Shown in pieces: positions 1-4,447 of a DNA stretch of 6,402 nucleotides. Every line of letters starts with the position of its first letter. The first letter of the stretch is position 1. This DNA comes from JBEKCP01 sp050014815. Lineage in GTDB: Bacteria; Planctomycetota; Planctomycetia; Pirellulales; Thermoguttaceae. The DNA is taken from positions 1 through 6,402 of the forward strand of contig JBEKCP010000363.1 of NCBI GenBank assembly GCA_050014815.1, given 5' to 3'. The notes beneath the pieces were generated by a model. That model searched no databases, was not told the DNA's origin, and was given only the letters and a program-made list of their open reading frames with translations. A program made the translations under genes and the position numbers.

Positions 1-288
1 CGTATGCACCGAGGCCTGAAACCGCTCTTTACCACCCCAGTGCCAGGATTCCATTACGCCCTCGTGGACGTCAGCCATTCGGCTACCAAGCCTTGCGGCG
101 CTGGGGAACGACACGACAAAGCCAGCGGCGGCCGCCGGATCTTTGACGACCTCAATCAGGCCAGCATCAATCAGAGCGGAGTACCTATAGAAATACATGG
201 AGGATCGCAGCGTACTGGCGCCGCGAGCCTCTGGCTTCGGGAGTCGCCCGACGGGCTTGTGACGAACGGGTTTCTGGCTCGCGCTCAT
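1..288 (-). CDS. Hypothetical protein, 3' end outside window
   Basis: An open frame begins at ATG 288 and stays open for 96 codons to the left edge, so the C-terminus is missing. The start is well supported: GGAGG lies at 295-299, six nt upstream, and the ATG overlaps the TGA stop of the preceding gene (ATGA), which suggests translational coupling. The first ~25 residues are basic and rich in Pro, Ser and Arg (begins MSASQKPVRHKPVGRLPKPE) and look disordered. A more ordered segment follows, with MYFYRYSALIDAGLIEVV around residues 35-52 and an aromatic stretch ESWHWGGKERF near residues 79-89. I see no signal peptide, membrane segment or known catalytic motif, and I do not recognise the family. 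It is probably co-expressed with the 285-1031 gene and may work with its product. The existence of the gene is likely; its function is unknown. Confidence 0.65.
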   Translation of the reverse strand, partial: MSASQKPVRHKPVGRLPKPEARGASTLRSSMYFYRYSALIDAGLIEVVKDPAAAAGFVVSFPSAARLGSRMADVHEGVMESWHWGGKERFQASVHT

Positions 289-1031
289 TTGTCGCCTCCA
301 GCGTTAGCCGGGGAAGACACGTAGGGCATCGGAATCCCCTTTTCGTCCAGCGACCTCTTGATGACGGCAATCTTGTTCCTCGCGAACTCTGCCGTGGTGC
401 AAAGGTCGGCAATCTGCTGTTCGTCGAGGCGGGCTTCCACGCTGGAAACCGATCCATCAGCTTCGAGCAAGTCAAGGCGTAAGATCGAGACCACAACGGC
501 TCCCTCGATCTTTGAGCGGTGTTCGTCGAAGACCGGCCGAATGTCACAAATCAACTGCAGGCTGCCGACCTCCTTTCCGGTCGCGCCGGCCAGAGTTTCG
601 GCCTTGTGTTGCCTAGCCAGGGCTGCCGGGGTGGCGACCAACTCGACGATGCGTCTAGCGAGTTCGTCCTTCTCAGGAGAGGTCAGCTTTTTCGAACGTT
701 CCTGGATCGCTTCCCGGAGCAGGTTGACCGATTTCTCGAGGGGCTCATCTGATTCGCCCCGTAGGAGCGTGTGTAACCGCCAGACGAAACGGGAAACATC
801 GGATGCGGGCTTGCCTGGGCCGAGGGTTCTCGAAGTCACCTTATCGACCGCCCCGCGGTCGAGAAATTCCTCCTCCTGCGCAAGGGCGTCCTTTAGCGCG
901 TTGTAGGGTGACTCAGGAATGGCGAGGAGGGTCTTGGCATCCGACAGGAAGTCGTCGTCTGTCGCGAGGTACTGAACGATGAAGGCGAACGGCGGGCTTC
1001 CGAAAACGCTTCGTCCTGTTTTTCTGGCCAT
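285..1031 (-). CDS. Hypothetical protein, 248 aa
   Basis: Complete frame from ATG 1031 to TGA 285. The frame is open upstream to a stop at 1122-1124, but no ATG, GTG or TTG occurs in that extension, so ATG 1031 is the only usual start; no clear Shine-Dalgarno precedes it. The protein appears soluble, charged and mainly helical up to about residue 155 (for example EEEFLDRG at 53-60 and EAIQERSKKL at 107-116). The C-terminal part (about 158-230) starts with LQLICDIRPVFDEHRSKIEG, continues with probable beta-strands, and ends in a helix carrying LDEQQIADL (202-210). This strands-then-helix layout resembles small protein-interaction modules in general outline, but I can assign no family. The frame has normal amino-acid composition and beats all competing frames in this interval. 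Its stop overlaps the start of the next gene, so the two form an operon, probably independent of the hydrogenase genes. Confidence 0.75.
   Translation of the reverse strand: MARKTGRSVFGSPPFAFIVQYLATDDDFLSDAKTLLAIPESPYNALKDALAQEEEFLDRGAVDKVTSRTLGPGKPASDVSRFVWRLHTLLRGESDEPLEKSVNLLREAIQERSKKLTSPEKDELARRIVELVATPAALARQHKAETLAGATGKEVGSLQLICDIRPVFDEHRSKIEGAVVVSILRLDLLEADGSVSSVEARLDEQQIADLCTTAEFARNKIAVIKRSLDEKGIPMPYVSSPANAGGDK
295..299 (-). promoter_or_regulatory. Shine-Dalgarno site for the gene starting at 288
   Basis: GGAGG on the minus strand, six nt before ATG 288 and inside the last codons of the upstream gene. It fixes the start of the left-edge gene and fits reinitiation across the ATGA overlap. 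Confidence 0.6.
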
Positions 1032-1169
1032 AACGGGAATTGCACAGGGTCCTTGTAGAGCCCACCCCCCAGCGGCCGCCAGGACTCGTGGGCCGTAATC
1101 CTCACAGGGGCCACCGCGGGTCTAGACGCACGGGGCTCCGGCGCGACGGACACACGGAGAGTTTACCAT

Positions 1170-1175
1170 ATTATA
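1170..1175 (-). promoter_or_regulatory. Possible -10 element upstream of the hypothetical operon
   Basis: The minus strand reads TATAAT here, within CCGTATAATATGG, an AT-rich island in otherwise GC-rich DNA. It lies about 140 nt before ATG 1031 in the 239-nt gap between mvhA and the hypothetical gene, where a separate promoter would be expected. No TTGACA-like -35 sits at 16-18 nt spacing, so the call rests on the hexamer and its position. The rest of the gap (1032-1270) has C- and G-rich runs near 1235-1262 but no convincing terminator hairpin with a U-run. Confidence 0.35.
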
Positions 1176-1270
1176 CGGGGGGCGGGATAGATGGTTCGCA
1201 GTTCGACCACGCGAGGGTATGCCAAGTACAAATTCCCTAGGGGGACTCCTCGACAGGGGGGGTGGCGGAC

Positions 1271-2740
1271 CTACTCTTCGATCCTCTGCGAGAGCCGCTC
1301 GATCACTTGGCCGTCCGGGCCGCGGAGGGTCACTTCCAGGGGCATCTGGCCGGGCAGACTGTGCGTGGCGCAGCCGAAACAGGGGTCGTAGGCCCGGAAG
1401 GCCATCTCGACCTGGTTGAGCAGCCCCTCGCGGACCTGGCCCTTGTGGATGAGCCCTTGGGCCGCCTTCTTGACCGACATCGAGATGGCGGCGTTGTTGT
1501 TCGTCGTGCCCACGATGAGGTTCACCTTGGTCAGGATGCCGCGCTCGTCGGTCGTGTAGTGATGGGTCAGCGTGCCCCGCGGTGCCTCGACGCAGCCGAC
1601 GCCCTCGGTCGGCGTCTCGGTGGGCAGCGTGCGGTACTCCTTGCCGGTGATCTCCGGATCGGCGGCCAATTCGACCCACCGCTCGGCCGCATAGAGCAAT
1701 TCGACGAGCCGGGCCCAGTGGGTCGCCAAGGTGTGGTGGATCGGCTTGCCGCCCAACGTCTGGTACATCCGCTGGTACTCGGCCTGGGCCAGCGGGGTGG
1801 CCATGCCGTCGGCGGCGTTGCACCGCGAAAGCGGCGTGGCCTTGTACACGCCCGAGTCCTCCCCATCGACCAACCCCTTCCAGCCGATCTTCTTGAGGTA
1901 GGGGAACTTCAGATAGGACCAGGGCTCGACCCGCTCCGCGACGAACTCGCGGTACTGCGAGCAGTCGTACTTGGCGTGTTCGCGGCCGGTCGGGCTGGTG
2001 ACGCGGATCTTGCCGTCATAGAAGTTCGTGCGGTTCTGGACATCGACCATGCCCATGTTGTAGGTCTTGTGGACGAAGGCGTCGTTGGTGATGAGATTGA
2101 CGTAAGCCGTATTGGCCAGCACCACGTCGTCGAAGATTTCCAACGAGAACTGGGCGAATTTGACGGCCTCGCGTCCGCGGGCCTCGATCTCGCGGCGCTG
2201 TTGCTCGTCAATCCCTTTGCTGACGCCGCCCGGCAGGCCCCAGTTGGGATGCACGGCGCGGCCGCCGATCATCTTGATCAGGGCGTGGCCGTCGCGACGC
2301 ATCTTCAGGACCTTGCCCGCCACATCCATCCCCACCTTCTTGACCACGCCGAGGATGTTTCGCTCGGCCGGCGGGGCGTCGGGACCGACCACGAAATCCG
2401 GCCCGCCCAGGGCGTAGAAGTGCGTGGTGTGGTCGGTGGCATAGAAGATGCTGTAGAACAGCTCGCGGAGCTTCTTGGCCGTCGGTGGCGGCTCGACGTG
2501 GAACAGTGCGTCCAGCGCCTTGGTGGCCGCCAGGTGGTGGGCCTCGGGGCAGACGCCGCAGATCCGCGCGGTCAGGTTCGGCATGTCTTCCGCCGGGCGC
2601 CCGACGCAGAACTTCTCGAAGCCCCGCAACTCGGGGATCTGCAGGTAGGCATTGGCCACCTCTCCGGCGTCGTCCAGAAAGATGTCGATCTTGCCGTGGC
2701 CTTCCAGCCGGGTGATCGGGTCGATGGATATGCGTTTCAT
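1271..2740 (-). CDS. mvhA: Group 3c [NiFe] hydrogenase large subunit (MvhA type)
   Basis: This 489-aa catalytic subunit carries the Ni-Fe(CN)2CO centre and splits H2 in the cytoplasm. Visible signatures: DPITRLEGHGKI at residues 7-18 with the conserved Glu; the first metal-binding motif RICGVCPEAHH (Cys61, Cys64, His68); and the second, DPCFGCATH (Cys454, Cys457, His460). Twenty-nine residues follow His460; in related large subunits such an extension is cut off by a maturation protease after metal insertion, and no such protease gene is in the window. The motif set and the mvhD/mvhG/hdrA neighbours place it in the F420-non-reducing, Hdr-linked group 3c rather than the F420- or NAD-reducing groups. 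Start ATG 2740 gives the MKRISIDPITRLEGHG N-terminus expected for the family. There is no Shine-Dalgarno: the mRNA just upstream is a C-rich heptad array preceded by a hairpin. It is the last gene of the cluster. Confidence 0.96.
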   Translation of the reverse strand: MKRISIDPITRLEGHGKIDIFLDDAGEVANAYLQIPELRGFEKFCVGRPAEDMPNLTARICGVCPEAHHLAATKALDALFHVEPPPTAKKLRELFYSIFYATDHTTHFYALGGPDFVVGPDAPPAERNILGVVKKVGMDVAGKVLKMRRDGHALIKMIGGRAVHPNWGLPGGVSKGIDEQQRREIEARGREAVKFAQFSLEIFDDVVLANTAYVNLITNDAFVHKTYNMGMVDVQNRTNFYDGKIRVTSPTGREHAKYDCSQYREFVAERVEPWSYLKFPYLKKIGWKGLVDGEDSGVYKATPLSRCNAADGMATPLAQAEYQRMYQTLGGKPIHHTLATHWARLVELLYAAERWVELAADPEITGKEYRTLPTETPTEGVGCVEAPRGTLTHHYTTDERGILTKVNLIVGTTNNNAAISMSVKKAAQGLIHKGQVREGLLNQVEMAFRAYDPCFGCATHSLPGQMPLEVTLRGPDGQVIERLSQRIEE

Positions 2741-2744
2741 GGAA

Positions 2745-2774
2745 GGGATTGGGGATTAGGGATTGGGGATTGGG
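2745..2774 (+). repeat. G-rich heptad array before mvhA
   Basis: Tandem GGGATT units separated by single G or A bases give five runs of three or four G with 3-4 nt loops on the + strand, which satisfies the usual intramolecular G-quadruplex pattern. The transcribed strand of the operon carries the C-rich complement, ending four nt before the mvhA start codon. It is part of a composite element repeated before mvhD. Confidence 0.85.
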
Positions 2775-2799
2775 AAAGCCCCGCGACTGCGTCGCGGGG
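2775..2799 (+). repeat. 25-bp repeat core with 9-bp hairpin, copy 1
   Basis: AAAG followed by CCCCGCGAC, a TGC loop and GTCGCGGGG, making a perfect 9-bp stem at 2779-2787 / 2791-2799. All 25 bases are identical to 4449-4473, and both copies follow a G-rich array in the same orientation. In the operon mRNA the stem is followed by CUUU and not a long U-run, so it is a poor intrinsic terminator. It could act as a stability or processing element, but that is inference. Confidence 0.85.
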
Positions 2800-2882
2800 G
2801 TCAGAACTGGAAATTGAGGATTGGGAATAGGGGATTAGCATCGCGCGGCATTGCTCCATCTGAAGTCTTGCATCTGCAAATC

Positions 2883-2910
2883 TAATCCCCAATCCCTAAT
2901 CCCTAATCCC
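2883..2910 (-). repeat. Inverted heptad array at the mvhG 3' end
   Basis: On the minus strand this reads as GGGATTA/GGGATTG heptads with four G-runs (2910-2908, 2903-2901, 2896-2894, 2890-2887) and 3-4 nt loops, so the mRNA itself could form a G-quadruplex. It supplies the last codons and TAG stop of mvhG (2903-2905). Its sequence 2884-2910 is the reverse complement of 2745-2771 with a single mismatch (2751 against 2904). Confidence 0.85.
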
Positions 2911-3907
2911 TCTTCTTCCCCCGCCGCAGCAGGCTGCCGGCCAGGCTGAAGCGGTAGAACGTGCCGACCGGGTCGGGAATCCCGTCGGCGATGATCTGGT
3001 CGATCTCGTTCGGATCGGAGGAGTCGATCACCGAGGCCACCGCGCTCTGGAGCCTCGCGCCGTAGTCCTCCACGCCCTCGTTGCCGCCGTGGCAGCCGAT
3101 GCAGGGGGAATTGACCTGCGGGCACAGGGCGCCGCAACCGGCCCGGGTGGCGATCCCGCAGCAGATCAGGCCCTGCTCCAACAGGCAGGTCTCCTCGTCC
3201 GGAATGATCTGCCAGGTGCGGTAGAACTTCTTGATCTTCTTCTCGTTCCGCTTCCGCTTGCACTCGTCGCAGACAGTCGTCTGGAGGCCCAGCACCGAGC
3301 CGCGAGGGGGCAGCTTGCCGCCGACGATCGCCTCGATGGCGGCCCAGATCCGCTCGGCCTCCGGCGGGCAGCCCGGCAGGTAATAGTCCACCTCGACCGT
3401 CTGGTCGAGCGTCTTCAGCGTGTCGTAGAAGATGGGCAGGTGGAGGGTTCCCTCGGGCATGGGCGTCTCGTGCTGGGGGCGGAGGTCTTCGGGGTTCTCC
3501 GGCATGGTGGCCGAGCCCTCCTTGTAGACCGTGTCGAAGATCGACTGCCGGTCGTCGAGGTTGGCCAATCCGGGGATGCACCCCTCCGAGGCGCACGAGC
3601 CGAAGGCCACCAGGACCTTCGCCTTGCGGCGGAGCAGTTGGGCCATGTAGTCCTGCTCGCTGGTGCGGACGCCGCCGTTGAAGAAGCAGACGTCGATGCT
3701 GCCATCGGGCATCTTTTCGACGTCGCGGACCTTGCCGTCGGTGGCGCAGGGCCAGAGGACGATGTCGAAGGCCGCTGCCACGTCGAGGATCTTGGCGTCG
3801 ATCTGCAACAGGGCGATCTCGCACCCGCCGCAAGACGCGGCCCAGTAGATCGCCAGCCTTCCCTTGGTCTTCTCGGGTTCGCTCATGGCCTTAGCGGGTT
3901 CGCTCAT
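2903..3907 (-). CDS. mvhG: Group 3c [NiFe] hydrogenase small subunit (MvhG type)
   Basis: This 334-aa iron-sulfur subunit pairs with the MvhA product and carries electrons from the active site to MvhD. Probable ligands of the proximal cluster are Cys26 and Cys29 (SCGGCE), Cys105 (GSCASEGC) and Cys180 (LPGCPPE). The further clusters are served by Cys213/Cys216 (CDECKRKR) and by the Cys group from 241 to 272, including ICCGIATRAGCGALC and SPCIGCHG. There is no twin-arginine signal or C-terminal membrane anchor, so it is cytoplasmic, as expected for group 3. ATG 3907 is chosen because it overlaps the mvhD stop as ATGA and has GGAGGTG five nt upstream. A second in-frame ATG at 3886 arises from a local duplication and lacks such a site. 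The last codons and TAG stop fall in a heptad array, so the KKRD tail is partly repeat-encoded. Confidence 0.95.
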   Translation of the reverse strand: MSEPAKAMSEPEKTKGRLAIYWAASCGGCEIALLQIDAKILDVAAAFDIVLWPCATDGKVRDVEKMPDGSIDVCFFNGGVRTSEQDYMAQLLRRKAKVLVAFGSCASEGCIPGLANLDDRQSIFDTVYKEGSATMPENPEDLRPQHETPMPEGTLHLPIFYDTLKTLDQTVEVDYYLPGCPPEAERIWAAIEAIVGGKLPPRGSVLGLQTTVCDECKRKRNEKKIKKFYRTWQIIPDEETCLLEQGLICCGIATRAGCGALCPQVNSPCIGCHGGNEGVEDYGARLQSAVASVIDSSDPNEIDQIIADGIPDPVGTFYRFSLAGSLLRRGKKRD

Positions 3908-3910
3908 GGC
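3874..3910 (-). repeat. Short direct duplication over the mvhG start
   Basis: The same 16 bases occur at 3874-3889 and 3895-3910, offset by 21 nt, which is exactly seven codons. The protein therefore begins MSEPAKA-MSEPEKT, with two in-frame ATGs. The outer copy coincides with the mvhD stop codon. Confidence 0.8.
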
Positions 3911-4401
3911 AGCACCTCCATTGCTTCGGCGTGTTCCCGGGCGATGCTCTCCAGCGCCTCCTGGCGGTGGGCGTCTTCGGCCCAGTTGGCCGGCCAGCAG
4001 AGCGGCCCGAGACGGCGGATGTCCTCGACCAGCTTGTCGACCGCCTCGGCCAACTGCTGGCCTTCGGCGGCGGAGGCCCAGACCAGGCGGACCCGGTCCG
4101 GCTCGACGCCCAGTCCGGCCAGCACGTGCTTGAGCATCGCGTAGCGGCGCATCGCCTTGTAGTTCTGCTCGATGTAGTGGCATTCGCCGGGGTGGCAGCC
4201 GGCCACCAGCACGCCGTCGGCGCCGGAGGCCAGGGCCTTCAGCACGAAGGTGGGATCGACCCGCCCGCTGCACATCACGCGGATGATGCGGACGTTGGGG
4301 GCGTGCTTGATGCGGGCCGTGCCGGCCAGGTCGGCCGCCCGGTACGAGCACCAGTTGCAGCAGAACCCCACGATTTTCGGTTCAAAGGTTTGGTCGGGCA
4401 T
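3904..4401 (-). CDS. mvhD: Hydrogenase/Hdr electron-transfer subunit MvhD
   Basis: This 165-aa protein is the adaptor carrying a [2Fe-2S] cluster between the [NiFe] hydrogenase and HdrA. Family motifs are clear: KIVGFCCNWCSY (Cys14, Cys15, Cys18), RVMCSGRVDP (Cys44) and GADGVLVAGCHPGECHYI (Cys69, Cys74), followed by the conserved region around RVRLVWASAAEG (103-114). Most of the match lies in residues 9-133. The remaining ~32 residues (LCWPANWAEDAHRQEAL onward) look like an extra charged helix with one more Cys (135), longer than the compact family members I know. Start ATG 4401 gives a normal N-terminus, but there is no Shine-Dalgarno: a C-rich array occupies the upstream mRNA. The stop overlaps the mvhG start (ATGA), so the two are probably translated as a coupled pair. 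It is a separate gene here, not fused to HdrA as in some bacteria. Confidence 0.95.
   Translation of the reverse strand: MPDQTFEPKIVGFCCNWCSYRAADLAGTARIKHAPNVRIIRVMCSGRVDPTFVLKALASGADGVLVAGCHPGECHYIEQNYKAMRRYAMLKHVLAGLGVEPDRVRLVWASAAEGQQLAEAVDKLVEDIRRLGPLCWPANWAEDAHRQEALESIAREHAEAMEVLP
3913..3919 (-). promoter_or_regulatory. Shine-Dalgarno site for mvhG
   Basis: GGAGGTG on the minus strand, five nt before ATG 3907, embedded in the codons for the last residues of MvhD (MEVLP). It decides between the two candidate mvhG starts in favour of 3907. Confidence 0.7.
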
Positions 4402-4447
4402 GGGTAGGGATTAGGGATTCAGGGATTTGGGGATTCAGGGATTTGGG
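4402..4447 (+). repeat. G-rich array between hdrA and mvhD
   Basis: Seven runs of three or four G, separated by TA, ATTA, ATTCA, ATTT and similar spacers, lie at 4402-4404, 4407-4409, 4414-4416, 4422-4424, 4429-4432, 4438-4440 and 4445-4447. It is a less regular relative of the array at 2745-2774 and is also quadruplex-compatible on the + strand. It begins directly next to the mvhD ATG, fills the 33-nt gap and continues into hdrA, providing the hdrA TGA stop at 4435-4437. Confidence 0.85.

Larger units (their letters stand above)
2745..2910. repeat. Large inverted repeat spanning the mvhG-mvhA junction
   Basis: Arms 2745-2771 and 2884-2910 are complementary at 26 of 27 positions, including 20 consecutive bases (2752-2771 with 2884-2903). 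The 112-nt loop contains the 9-bp hairpin and a looser stretch with degenerate GGATT units and short direct words such as GCATCTGCAAA, in which I see no gene. In the mRNA the structure would run from the mvhG stop codon to four nt before the mvhA start. Confidence 0.8.

Noticed and set aside
4..324. 106-codon + strand frame at the left edge
   Set aside because: It covers the minus-strand coupled gene pair, which has a Shine-Dalgarno and ATGA junction; this frame has neither.
893..1153. 86-codon minus-strand frame starting at GTG 1153, overlapping the start of the 248-aa gene
   Set aside because: After about 50 residues it becomes Ser/Arg/Pro-rich shadow sequence of the 285-1031 gene. There is no good ribosome binding site. 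A frameshift joining the two frames was considered but nothing supports it.
2775..2799. Hairpin as an intrinsic terminator (also the copy at 4449-4473)
   Set aside because: The stem is strong, but only CUUU or CUUUG follows it in the operon RNA, not a U-run. One copy sits inside hdrA coding sequence and both lie within the operon.
1262..2830. Very long + strand open frame (522 codons) antisense to mvhA
   Set aside because: Its translation is low-complexity, rich in Val, Gly, Asp, Arg and Leu, and runs into the heptad array. It mirrors the GC-rich codons of mvhA, whose catalytic motifs prove the minus strand codes.
2745..2910. Arrays as a CRISPR
   Set aside because: Units are 6-7 nt tandem heptads without spacers of 25-45 nt, and no cas gene is present.
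3089..4144. Long + strand open frame antisense to mvhG and mvhD
   Set aside because: Same cause: a shadow of high-GC3 codons. It covers two genes with clear Cys motifs on the other strand and has no recognisable domain.
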